Source: Prevotella sp. E13-17 (GTDB lineage Bacteria > Bacteroidota > Bacteroidia > Bacteroidales > Bacteroidaceae). Taken from it: DNA of 64,000 nucleotides. Made by a program: the position numbers and the translations under genes. The notes beneath the pieces are model-generated. The model did not search any database, was not told the origin of the DNA, and saw nothing but the letters and a program-made list of their open reading frames with translations. Below are positions 43,593 through 52,857 of the stretch, piece after piece; the stretch's first letter is position 1; the number at the start of each line of letters is the position of its first letter. Location of the stretch: positions 124,001-188,000 of the forward strand of contig NZ_CP091787.1 in NCBI RefSeq assembly GCF_022024035.1, in the 5' to 3' direction.

Positions 43593-45725
43593 ATGAAGAT
43601 GACTTTAAGAGTCAGTATGTTTCTTAGTAGTCTGGCCATCGCTTCCGTAGCGATGGCTCAGACTGCTTTTATGACCAACGACAAGGTGGCGGTGTTCTAT
43701 CCCAAAAATTATGATGCAAAACAGCACCAGCCTTCACCAATTTTCGAGCACGAGCCATCGGCACTGAATGCCTTGGATGCCGACTGGAAGGTGCGACCTG
43801 TCTTCACCACTTTTGGAGGCAGAAACGTGGCAACAGTCAATGTGGAAGACGGCGTTGACTTTTATGGCACAGGCGAGGTAACTGGCAGCCTGCGCCGTAA
43901 TGGTTATACGGTGGGCCTGTGGAATATCGACACACCTGCCTACGGTGTGGACAACGGTTCGCACCTCTACCAGAGTCACCCTTGGGTGATGGGCGTCCGC
44001 AAAGATGGTACCGCCTTTGGACTTATTGCAGACAATACCTGGAAACAACGCATTACCACACAGGACAAGCAGGTGATCTTTGAGAGTGAGGGTCCTGCTT
44101 TCCGTGTGGTTGTCATTGAGCGCGAGAATCCTCAAGCGCTGATGCAGGCACTGGTTGACCTGACCGGTAAGATGGAACTGCCACCACTGTGGTCGCTCGG
44201 CTACCAGCAGTGTCGTTTCAGCTATCATCCCGACACCCGCGTGAAGGAGATTGCCGATCTGTTGCGTTCTAACCGTATTCCGTCCGATGTCATCTGGATG
44301 GATATCCACTACATGGACAACTACAAGATTTTTACGTTCCACCCCAAGGAGTTCGCTGACCCCAAAGGACTGAACGACTATCTGCACAGCAAGAACCTGA
44401 AGGCTGTGTATATGATTGATCCAGGAGTGAAGGTCGAGAACGGCTATTTCGTGGACGACCAAGGCACTGCAGCCGACTACTGGGTGAAGGATAAGGACGG
44501 CAAACCTTTTGTAGGCAACTGCTGGCCCGGTCCTTGCCACTTCCCTGACTTCACACGCCCTGAGGTGCGCACGTGGTGGGCTACACTCTATAAGGACTAT
44601 ATGGCTACGGGTATCGACGGCGTCTGGAACGATATGAACGAGCCTTCTGTCTTCGGTGGTCCTGATGGTACCATGCCTGTGGACAACATGCACTTGGGTG
44701 GCGATGGCGTACTGCCTGGCCCACATGCCCGCTTCCATAATGTTTTTGGATTGAACATGGTTCGTGCCAGCCGTCAGGGACTGCTTTATGCCAACCCCAA
44801 CAAGCGTCCTTTCATCCTTTCCCGCTCTAACTTCCTCGGTGGTCATCGCTATGCTGCCACCTGGACGGGCGACAACCTCTCGTCGGTAGATCAGATGAAA
44901 CTCAGTGTGCCGATGACGCTGACACTCGGACTTTCCGGACAGCCTTTCAATGGACCTGATATTGGCGGTTTCTGTGAAAACTCAACAGCCGAGCTCGTAG
45001 CCGACTGGACCGCGATGGGTGTCTATTTCCCCTTTGTGCGCAACCACACCATCGACGGCAGTATCGACCAGGAGCCCTGGGCGTTTACCCCCGAGGTGCT
45101 CAACAGTTGTCGCACTGCCATTGAGCGTCGCTACAAGCTGATGCCTTATATCTACACCGCCTTCCGCGAGGCCAGCGTTGACGGTATGCCCGTGATGCGC
45201 CCCTTGTTCATGGCCGATGCTAAGGACCTCTCGCTGCGTAGCGAGGACAAGGCTTTCCTGTTGGGCGGTGATCTGATGATCACACCGCGTTGGGCTGAGA
45301 ATGTTGCCCAGCCCAATGGTGGCTCATGGCAGCCTTTCACGCTGGAGCAGAACACCGACATCTATCAGTCAGAGCTTCGTCAGCGTCCTGGTTCGGTGAT
45401 TCCGATGGCCAACCTGGCACAGAGCACCGCCGAGATGACCACCGACTCGCTCACACTCTATGTCTGTCTGGATGACAATGGCAGCGCTAAAGGTCAGCTC
45501 TATGAGGACGAGGGCGATGGATTCTCATATCGTGAAGGCAACTACAGCCTCTCAACGATCGAGGCTTCGCTCAACAAGAAGCAGCTCTCTGTTAATATAA
45601 ATAAGGTGGAGGGCCAAATGGAGAAGCCACAGCGCACGTTGCGTATTGCCTATGTAAAAGGCGGTAAGGTGCAGTACTCTGCTTGGCAGAAGGGCAATCG
45701 GGCATCCATGAAGATCAAGAAGTAA
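43593..45725 (+). CDS. GH31 family alpha-glucosidase (2)
   Basis: The protein has 710 residues with a signal peptide (SLAIASVAMAQ). It has an N-terminal beta-sandwich (DFYGTGEVTGSLRRNGYTVG), then the GH31 barrel: PPLWSLGYQQCRFSYHPDTR, DVIWMDIHYMDNYKIFTFHP, nucleophile D347 in DGVWNDMNEPSVF, acid/base D427 in WTGDNLSS, and GPDIGGFCENS. A C-terminal domain has LYEDEGDGFSYREG. These are the canonical motifs of alpha-glucosidases of starch and maltodextrin pathways, in contrast to the WLDWQQ enzyme upstream. It lies 17 bp after the first GLUG gene and so is probably co-expressed with it. Confidence 0.93.
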   Translation: MKMTLRVSMFLSSLAIASVAMAQTAFMTNDKVAVFYPKNYDAKQHQPSPIFEHEPSALNALDADWKVRPVFTTFGGRNVATVNVEDGVDFYGTGEVTGSLRRNGYTVGLWNIDTPAYGVDNGSHLYQSHPWVMGVRKDGTAFGLIADNTWKQRITTQDKQVIFESEGPAFRVVVIERENPQALMQALVDLTGKMELPPLWSLGYQQCRFSYHPDTRVKEIADLLRSNRIPSDVIWMDIHYMDNYKIFTFHPKEFADPKGLNDYLHSKNLKAVYMIDPGVKVENGYFVDDQGTAADYWVKDKDGKPFVGNCWPGPCHFPDFTRPEVRTWWATLYKDYMATGIDGVWNDMNEPSVFGGPDGTMPVDNMHLGGDGVLPGPHARFHNVFGLNMVRASRQGLLYANPNKRPFILSRSNFLGGHRYAATWTGDNLSSVDQMKLSVPMTLTLGLSGQPFNGPDIGGFCENSTAELVADWTAMGVYFPFVRNHTIDGSIDQEPWAFTPEVLNSCRTAIERRYKLMPYIYTAFREASVDGMPVMRPLFMADAKDLSLRSEDKAFLLGGDLMITPRWAENVAQPNGGSWQPFTLEQNTDIYQSELRQRPGSVIPMANLAQSTAEMTTDSLTLYVCLDDNGSAKGQLYEDEGDGFSYREGNYSLSTIEASLNKKQLSVNINKVEGQMEKPQRTLRIAYVKGGKVQYSAWQKGNRASMKIKK

Positions 45726-45774
45726 TAACACTCAACCAATACAAACACCTTATACAATACCTAACCTTTACAAT

Positions 45775-48714
45775 ATGATAAAAACGTTGAATCATTATAA
45801 ACTCAGTATTTTGTTAGCCATTGCTTCGGCATGGCTAACAAACACTGTTGTCATGGCTATCGAGCCTGTTGATGGTGTCTATCAGATTGCTACTGCTCAG
45901 GACTGGAGCGAGTTCTGTACGCTGCACAATACGGGCAGTAACCAGCGCTTAAATGCCGTCCTGATGGCTGACATCACCGTCGAGGGCAACAGCATGGTGG
46001 GTATCAACGGTGGCGGAAAGCCCTATCGTGGTATCTTTGATGGTCAGGGACACAAACTGATTGTCAACTATAACTTGAACGAAGATCGTGTGGCACCGTT
46101 CCGTCGAATCAATGGTGCTACTGTTAAGAATGTCATTGTTGAAGGTACGATTACCACCACGTCGAAATTGGCCTCTGGTCTTGTCGGAGGATTGTGGCAG
46201 AGTGGTTCACTGATTCAGAACTGCGTGAGCTATGTGACCATCAACGACACGAACAGTGGTGATGCAACACATGCAGGCATTTGTGCAAGCTATGAGGACG
46301 TGAATGGTACCAACATCATAGAGAACTGTGCCTTCTTTGGCACCATCAATGCCCCCAACCGTAATGGGTGTGGTGGCCTGGTAGGATGGGTCAATGGTGG
46401 CAATGTGATTCGCAACTGTCTGGTTGCGGCTACGCTCAACGTTCAGAAGAATAACAACAACGAGATACTGTTCCGCAATAATGGTGTTGCAGAGAACTGC
46501 TATTTCGTGGGCAACTACGAAGGATTGAAAAACGAGAAGGGTGGCATTGCTGCTACCGACGAACTGGCTAAGAGTGGTCAGCTTTGTTTCCTGCTGAATG
46601 GTAACAAAAGTGATAACCCAGCCTGGTTTCAAACCATCGGTACAGACAATGTGCCTTCGCCACAAGGCAAGGGCATCGTCTATGCCAACGGTCTTCTGAA
46701 GTGCGACGGCACACCTAAGGGTGAGGTGACTTTTAGCAACTCTTCCGAAGGTACCGTGCGCGACGAGCACCAGTGGGACGGCACAGGCTTCTGCTCTGCG
46801 TGTCACACCATTCAGCCTAACTACCTGCAGGCTGATGCCAAGGGCTTCTATTCTTTGGCTTCGGCGCAGGATTTGCATTGGTTTGCTGCTTTGGTCAATA
46901 GCAGCGAGAACCGTGCTATCAATGCCCGTTTGACTGCTGATGTGGACTTCAGCAACTATCAAGACATGATTGGCGACGGCGACAACGAGAATGCCTATCA
47001 AGGTGAATTCGACGGACAGGGCTATCGTGTCACGGTGAACTACCGTGTCAATCAGAAGAACGTGGCACTTTTCCGTTATCTGAAGGATGCTTACATACAT
47101 CACCTTATCACCGATGGTACTATCCAGAACGAGAACAACCCTTGTTCGGGTGGTATCTTTGCCGGCTCGCGCGGTGCCTCAAAGATTGAATGCTGCGCCA
47201 GCTTTATCAACTTCGAACGCAGCAGTGGCGACGATGCTACCGTAGGTGGTATTGGCGCTTATATGCACGATCAGGGATCGATTACTAATTGTGGCTTCTA
47301 TGGTTCTATCAAGACGCCTAACGCCACTGGCGATGGTGGCCTGCTGGGTTATGCCAATGGTGGCCAAGAGGTCAGCTTCAGTCACTGCCTGGTGGCTGCC
47401 ACGGAGCTGACTTGCAGTGGCAACTCAATGGCAGTAGTACGAAACTGCTCAAACCTGACAGCTGTCTATGTGATAAGCAATGGTCAGTTCTCAGAGCAAG
47501 GACAAAAGGTATCTGCCGATATTACCGCCACCGGTCAGCTGGCTTATCTGCTCAACGACAATGAGCCTGCCGGCATCTGGTTGCAGCGCATCGGTACCGA
47601 CAAACTGCCTTTGCCCTGCGGTGTAGAGAATGGACTGGTCTATCCTTCGGGCACCTTCACCTGTGATGGTCAGCCTGTGGGCACAACCACCTTCACCAAC
47701 GACAAGGATGCACAGATTGTTTATCAACCCCACCAGTGGGAAATGGGCGTCTGCACCGTATGCGGCATCGCCGATATGGACTATAAGCAGCCGGTGGGCG
47801 ATATCTACGAGCTTGGCAGTGCTGCCGACCTGGTATGGTATGCTGCCTATGCTAAGAACGACGAGGTGAAGAGTGCACGTCTGACGGCTGATATAGACTT
47901 CAAGGATATCACTTTTGCAGGTATCGGTACATCTGCCAAACCCTTTGCTGCTACATTCGATGGTCAGGGTCACATCATCAGCAACCTGACCATGACACAG
48001 ACTGAGAGCGATGAGCCCGTGGGCTTCTTCGGTGTGGTAGGCGAAGGTGCACAGATTCGTAACTTCACGATTGACAACAGCTGTAGCTTTGCTGGTCGTC
48101 ATGAGGTGGGCGCATTTATCGGCTCGACTCCTGTTGTGGCTGCTGGCAAGCTGATCTTAGAGCAGCTAGGCAACGAGGCCACCGTTAGTGCACAGAGCTT
48201 CTATGCTGGTGGTATCCTGGGTAGCAATAGCAGCAGCACGCTGAAGGTGGTGATGAACAACTGCTATAATGCTGGCACCATCATTGCCGACATCGAGGCT
48301 GGCGGTCTGAGTGGATGGCTTGGCGATGAGGCCGAGCTCACCAACTGTTACAATATGGGTAAGGTCGAGGGAGTCGGTTCTGAGTCTTTTGCCCGTGGCA
48401 ACAACATCAACGTAGCAAACTGCTTCGACCCTGTCACCAACTGGGCATCTATGCCAAAGAGTGCTGTTGAAGACTTCACCAACGATGCAGTGTTCAACTC
48501 ACTGTATCAGGCAGCACCAGGCATCTGGTTCCTCAGCAGTGAGGAGAATGGTCATCCAGTGCTCTACAACACTGGCATCGTCTCTGCTATTAAAGAAATC
48601 TCAGGTCCTCGTGTCAGCGCAGTGTCAGGCCGCATCTATAATCTGAGCGGTCAGCGCATTGGCAAACCGACTCGTGGCTTCTATATCAAGGATGGGAAAA
48701 AATATCTGAGGTGA
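45775..48714 (+). CDS. Large secreted GLUG-repeat protein (2)
   Basis: The protein has 979 residues with a signal peptide (WLTNTVVMA). Its first 230 mature residues are nearly the same as those of the protein at 52858 (VGINGGGKPYRG, LASGLVGGLWQSG, INAPNR-GCGGLVGW), showing a paralogous pair. Three GLUG-type blocks are joined by two Cys linkers: CDGTPK then FCSACHT (C340, C343), and CDGQPV then VCTVCGI (C660, C663). The tail is IYNLSGQRIGKPTRGFYIKD then GKKYLR. Repeats such as FDGQGHKLIV and CYNAGTIIAD are typical. The role is probably surface binding or structural. It ends inside a 13-bp hairpin. Confidence 0.75.
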   Translation: MIKTLNHYKLSILLAIASAWLTNTVVMAIEPVDGVYQIATAQDWSEFCTLHNTGSNQRLNAVLMADITVEGNSMVGINGGGKPYRGIFDGQGHKLIVNYNLNEDRVAPFRRINGATVKNVIVEGTITTTSKLASGLVGGLWQSGSLIQNCVSYVTINDTNSGDATHAGICASYEDVNGTNIIENCAFFGTINAPNRNGCGGLVGWVNGGNVIRNCLVAATLNVQKNNNNEILFRNNGVAENCYFVGNYEGLKNEKGGIAATDELAKSGQLCFLLNGNKSDNPAWFQTIGTDNVPSPQGKGIVYANGLLKCDGTPKGEVTFSNSSEGTVRDEHQWDGTGFCSACHTIQPNYLQADAKGFYSLASAQDLHWFAALVNSSENRAINARLTADVDFSNYQDMIGDGDNENAYQGEFDGQGYRVTVNYRVNQKNVALFRYLKDAYIHHLITDGTIQNENNPCSGGIFAGSRGASKIECCASFINFERSSGDDATVGGIGAYMHDQGSITNCGFYGSIKTPNATGDGGLLGYANGGQEVSFSHCLVAATELTCSGNSMAVVRNCSNLTAVYVISNGQFSEQGQKVSADITATGQLAYLLNDNEPAGIWLQRIGTDKLPLPCGVENGLVYPSGTFTCDGQPVGTTTFTNDKDAQIVYQPHQWEMGVCTVCGIADMDYKQPVGDIYELGSAADLVWYAAYAKNDEVKSARLTADIDFKDITFAGIGTSAKPFAATFDGQGHIISNLTMTQTESDEPVGFFGVVGEGAQIRNFTIDNSCSFAGRHEVGAFIGSTPVVAAGKLILEQLGNEATVSAQSFYAGGILGSNSSSTLKVVMNNCYNAGTIIADIEAGGLSGWLGDEAELTNCYNMGKVEGVGSESFARGNNINVANCFDPVTNWASMPKSAVEDFTNDAVFNSLYQAAPGIWFLSSEENGHPVLYNTGIVSAIKEISGPRVSAVSGRIYNLSGQRIGKPTRGFYIKDGKKYLR

Positions 48715-48732
48715 GTGCATCACCTCAGATAT
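48702..48732 (+). terminator. 13-bp hairpin overlapping a GLUG gene stop codon
   Basis: ATATCTGAGGTGA (48702-48714), which includes the TGA stop, pairs perfectly with TCACCTCAGATAT (48720-48732) across a 5-nt loop. No T tract follows (CCCCACC), so it may protect the mRNA 3' end or partly end transcription between GLUG genes. Confidence 0.5.
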
Positions 48733-48782
48733 CCCCACCTTAAAAACAACTAACCAATATAACTAACCAATAATTAAAACTA

Positions 48783-51700
48783 ATGGATATGAAACGAAAT
48801 CTAAAACTAACTTTAGTATCAGTCCTTTGTTTTTGCTTTGGACATACAGTGTGGGCAGAAGATCACTACCTAGTTGGAGGTGCCACAGAATGTGGGTGGA
48901 CTACATCTAATATGGAATACAACAGATCTTCTGTGGCTATGGTTAATGTGGATGAAAACATTTGGGTATGGGCTGGTACAATGACCGTTGGTGATGGTGA
49001 TTCCGGAGCCTTCAAAATACCTAATTCATCTGGAGGTTGGGACGGTTATTGGGCACCATCTGCTAACTATTTGCTTACCTCTGGTGTAGAGGCTGATTTG
49101 TCAACCAGCAGTAGTGGTGACAATAAGTACCATGTGGCTGAAGCAGGTATGTATAGAGTGACTATCAATACCTCTACATTGAAAATTAAGGCTGAAAAGC
49201 TGACGGAGCCTTCAAAGGATGGTGATTACTATCTGATTAGCAGTGTGGATGACTACTACTGGTTTGCGGGTAAAGTAACATCTGCGGAAAGTAGTACTGC
49301 AAAGGCTCGTTTGACTGCAGACCTTGATTTCTCAGAGAAAGGATTCTTCCCCTTGGCCTGTGATAAATATAAGTTTAAGGGTGAGTTCGACGGAGCAGGT
49401 CATACCATTAGCAATGCTGTTATTAAAGGAAGTAATAACAATGTCGCTTTCATCCGTTATGCTACTAATGGAGCAAATATTCACAATCTCGTGATTGATG
49501 GTTCTTTTACAGGAAATGCTAAGGTGGGTGGCATTATTGGCTTTGCTCGCGATGGAGGTACAGTGACATTGACTAATATTATCAACAAGGCATCTGTACG
49601 TTCAACTGGTAATAGTGATGCTAACGCAGCAGCATTTGTGGGTTGTGCAACAGATGGTACAAAAATAACGGCCTTGAACTGTGCAAACATGGGTTCTGTT
49701 AGTGGCCAGGATGGTCAGTGTGCAGCTTTTGCAGGCTGGACACAGAGTGGAACCACTTTTACCAACTGTTGGAACAGTGGTACTATCAGCAATATAGATG
49801 GCACTTCTCAGCTTTATCGTAATTCAAGTTCTGTTACAGCAACCAATTGCTTTGACCTTACAAATGTTGGTAATCAGGGTACAAAGGTAGATGCTTCCAC
49901 CCTTGCAACCGGTAAGTTCTGTTTTACATTGAATGGCGATCAGAGTAGTATCAATTGGTATCAGAACATGTCAGGTACAGTAGATAACTATCCTGTTCCA
50001 TTCTCCTCTCATGCTCAGGTATATGCTAATGGTGAGCTAAAATGTGATGGTACAAGTGCTGGTGGTGAACTGACATATAGCAATTCATCTACCTCTGTGA
50101 TCCCTCCTCATACCTATGTAAATGGATGGTGTTCAGTATGTAATGCACTAGACCATGACTATCTTACTGCTGACGGAGAGGAATATTACAGTATTGGTAG
50201 TGCCAATGATTTGCACTGGTTCGCTGCTATGGTGGCAGAGGTTAATCAGTCTGCCAATGCAAAACTGACTGGCGATATCGATTACACGGCATATAAGCAA
50301 GGATTTATTGGTACGAGTCAGTCACTTCCTTTCCGTGGAATATTCAATGGTCAGAATCATGTGGTTACTATTGATATTGTGAATAATGGATCAGGTCGTA
50401 CCGGTCTATTTGCTTATATTAATGCTGCAACTATCAGAAATCTTATAGTAGAGGGAAGTGCTACATCTGCAGGTAATAACTGTGTCGGTGGTCTTGGTGG
50501 ACGCTCCGATGGTGATGGCACACTTATTGAGAATGTGGTGGTGAAGACGGATGTAAGCTATACAGGTTCGAATGGCGACGCAACTTGTGGCGGTTTCTTT
50601 GCTAATATGGAAGGCAAAGTAACTCTTCAGAACTGCGCATTCTATGGTTCTATCAATACCGGTTCTGCCGAAGGTAATGGTGGTTTAGTAGGTTGGGCCG
50701 GCGGCGGTTCCGACAGCAAGTATATTAATTGTATCGTTGCTCCGACTTCCTATACACAGAATGGTAATAGTGCCGACTTCGCACGTAATAATGCTAAAAC
50801 TACTCAATGCTATAAGGTGTTAGGCAGTGATGCTAGGCTCGTAACAGGAGAAATGACTTACGTTATGAACGAAGCCATAGGTGAGACTGTTTGGTTCCAA
50901 AAAATAGGCACTGATAGCTATCCCATGCCCTTTGGAACAGATGTGGTCTATGCCAACGGTTACCAGTACTGTGACGGAACAGTGAAGAGCGGTGCTTACG
51001 AAAATGAGAACAAAGGTGTAGTGCGTGATGAACATGTTTATGGTGAATGGGGATTCTGCACAAATGTAAATGGAAGTTCCGTAACCTGCGACCAGATTCA
51101 ACCTGGATTCGCTACTCTTACCGATGGCTATTATCAGATTGGTAATGCGAAGGAACTGAACTGGTTCGCCGTTTGGACTAATCGTGAGGATGCTTCTGTT
51201 AATGCAAAATTGACTGCTGACATCAACATGACCGAAGTTGCAAACTTCCCTGGTATTGGATCTGGTGAGAAGAATTTTACGGGTACTATCGATGGTCAGC
51301 GTCACATCATTACCAATATGAAGATGGATTGGTCACGTGAAGGCGTTGGCTTGGTAAACCGTGCAGCCGATGGTGCATGTGTGAAGAACGTTACCATCGC
51401 TTCTAATTGTAGTTTCAAAGGCTCTAAAGCCGTTGCAGCACTGATTGGAGGTACTTATGGTGCTGGTGATATTTATATCGAGAACTGTGGTAACGAGGCT
51501 CCTGTTCAGTCAACTGGTCAGAATGCCGGTGGTATCATTGGCTGTCGTTTTAACGACAATATCTGTCATTTGACAAATGTCTACAATGTGGGTGAGATAA
51601 CTGGTGAAACAGCAGGTGAGAGCGGTAGCTTCTCTGGTTGGATGAGTAATGCCGTTTTGAAGAATTGTTATAGCATTGCTGGCTATCCCACTTCTGAGGA

Positions 51701-52595
51701 TACTCATGGTTTCCAACAGGGTAATCAGTTCTCACGTGGTAATGATATCAATCTGACCAACTGCTATGACTTCGGAACTGGAGACTGGGGCACGAATAAT
51801 GGTTCATGGGGTTCCGCATTTACTGGCGATCACAAAATTATGGAGGTAAATGAAACGACGATGGGCGTTGTGTTTGCTGGTTTGTATGATGCTGAGGGCG
51901 GAGATGTTTGGCGCATGGAATATGAGGGCTGGGCTCACCCGGTGCTCTATGACCCTGCCAAGAAAGTGCTGAGCGAGAATGTGCCTAACCGCTTCTCAAG
52001 TGAGAATGGTGTTGACCTGACATTGAAGCGTACCACTGTTGCTGGCACATGGAACACCATCTGCTTGCCATTTGCTTTGGATGCTACGCAGATTGCATCA
52101 CTCTTTGGCGCCGGTGCTAAGGTGGCTGAACTGACTGGTGCTACTGGCGAGACGCTGAATTTCACTACTGTTACCTCAACTGAGGCTGGTAAGGCTTATC
52201 TGGTTATGCCTTCTGAGGCTATGAGTGAGAAGGAACTGACTGTTGACCTCGATGCTACTGATCCTGTTGCAACAACAGAGGGTGGCTATGAATTTACTGG
52301 TATCTATCAGCCAACAGCTGTTGTGGCTAACGATCTGTTCGTGGCTGCAGGCAATAAGCTGACACCAAGTGATGGTACTGGTAATCTGAAAGCCTTCCGC
52401 GCTTATTTCCACAACACGGGTAGTGGTGCTCGCTTAACGAACTTTGTCATCGACGAAGAGACGACAGGCATTGCTTCTATTGAGGACGGACTGATGAAGG
52501 TTCAGGATGCTGTCTATGATATGCAGGGTCGCAAGGTTTCTCAGTTGAAGAAAGGACTCTATATTGTAAACGGAAAGAAACAAGTTGTTAAATAA
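48783..52595 (+). CDS. SusE/F-like domain fused to GLUG repeats (secreted, 1270 aa)
   Basis: The signal peptide ends FGHTVWA. Residues about 27-140 form a SusE/F-like glycan-binding domain (HYLVGGATECGWTTSNMEY, IWVWAGTMTVG, GYWAPSANYLL, then MYRVTINTSTLKIKAEKL), close in pattern to the protein at 39754. GLUG-type blocks follow, joined by two Cys linkers: WCSVCNA (C450, C453) and a divergent one in which the CxxC is opened by an insert (C759 and C769). A C-terminal beta domain (about 1075-1235, TVAGTWNTICLPFALDAT) and the shared tail (YDMQGRKVSQLKKGLYIVNG) end the protein. The fusion ties the GLUG family here directly to glycan binding. Confidence 0.78.
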   Translation: MDMKRNLKLTLVSVLCFCFGHTVWAEDHYLVGGATECGWTTSNMEYNRSSVAMVNVDENIWVWAGTMTVGDGDSGAFKIPNSSGGWDGYWAPSANYLLTSGVEADLSTSSSGDNKYHVAEAGMYRVTINTSTLKIKAEKLTEPSKDGDYYLISSVDDYYWFAGKVTSAESSTAKARLTADLDFSEKGFFPLACDKYKFKGEFDGAGHTISNAVIKGSNNNVAFIRYATNGANIHNLVIDGSFTGNAKVGGIIGFARDGGTVTLTNIINKASVRSTGNSDANAAAFVGCATDGTKITALNCANMGSVSGQDGQCAAFAGWTQSGTTFTNCWNSGTISNIDGTSQLYRNSSSVTATNCFDLTNVGNQGTKVDASTLATGKFCFTLNGDQSSINWYQNMSGTVDNYPVPFSSHAQVYANGELKCDGTSAGGELTYSNSSTSVIPPHTYVNGWCSVCNALDHDYLTADGEEYYSIGSANDLHWFAAMVAEVNQSANAKLTGDIDYTAYKQGFIGTSQSLPFRGIFNGQNHVVTIDIVNNGSGRTGLFAYINAATIRNLIVEGSATSAGNNCVGGLGGRSDGDGTLIENVVVKTDVSYTGSNGDATCGGFFANMEGKVTLQNCAFYGSINTGSAEGNGGLVGWAGGGSDSKYINCIVAPTSYTQNGNSADFARNNAKTTQCYKVLGSDARLVTGEMTYVMNEAIGETVWFQKIGTDSYPMPFGTDVVYANGYQYCDGTVKSGAYENENKGVVRDEHVYGEWGFCTNVNGSSVTCDQIQPGFATLTDGYYQIGNAKELNWFAVWTNREDASVNAKLTADINMTEVANFPGIGSGEKNFTGTIDGQRHIITNMKMDWSREGVGLVNRAADGACVKNVTIASNCSFKGSKAVAALIGGTYGAGDIYIENCGNEAPVQSTGQNAGGIIGCRFNDNICHLTNVYNVGEITGETAGESGSFSGWMSNAVLKNCYSIAGYPTSEDTHGFQQGNQFSRGNDINLTNCYDFGTGDWGTNNGSWGSAFTGDHKIMEVNETTMGVVFAGLYDAEGGDVWRMEYEGWAHPVLYDPAKKVLSENVPNRFSSENGVDLTLKRTTVAGTWNTICLPFALDATQIASLFGAGAKVAELTGATGETLNFTTVTSTEAGKAYLVMPSEAMSEKELTVDLDATDPVATTEGGYEFTGIYQPTAVVANDLFVAAGNKLTPSDGTGNLKAFRAYFHNTGSGARLTNFVIDEETTGIASIEDGLMKVQDAVYDMQGRKVSQLKKGLYIVNGKKQVVK

Positions 52596-52607
52596 TAAAT
52601 AAGGTAT

Positions 52608-52808
52608 ATGACTATGAAGAAAATGATATATGTATCCCCAACAGTAACAGTGGTGGAAATACAGATGCAACAGCTAATGGCTGTTTCTGGTAAGGTTGAT
52701 GGCGAGCCAGGACTTATCCCGGATCCTACTCCCTCGGATCCTTCGGTGGGATTGTCCCGTCGCCACAATGATATCTGGGCTGATGAAGAAAACGAATCTG
52801 AAGAATAA
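52608..52808 (+). CDS. Small acidic-tailed peptide of a Prevotella-type family (66 aa)
   Basis: The protein has 66 residues (or 64 from the ATG at 52614). It begins KKMIYVSPTVTVVEIQMQQL, then MAVSGKVDGE, and ends SRRHNDIWADEENESEE. The order YxxPxxxVVE, then LMAxS, then basic RR, then W and an acidic tail is one I recognise from many small uncharacterised Prevotella and Bacteroides ORFs found beside secreted-protein genes. There is no signal peptide and no known domain. It lies 12 bp after one giant GLUG gene and 49 bp before another, so it is co-transcribed with them. Confidence 0.6.
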   Translation: MTMKKMIYVSPTVTVVEIQMQQLMAVSGKVDGEPGLIPDPTPSDPSVGLSRRHNDIWADEENESEE

Positions 52809-52857
52809 TATATATAGTGATCAACAACTTTTTTATTAACTTAAAACTGTTTTATTT

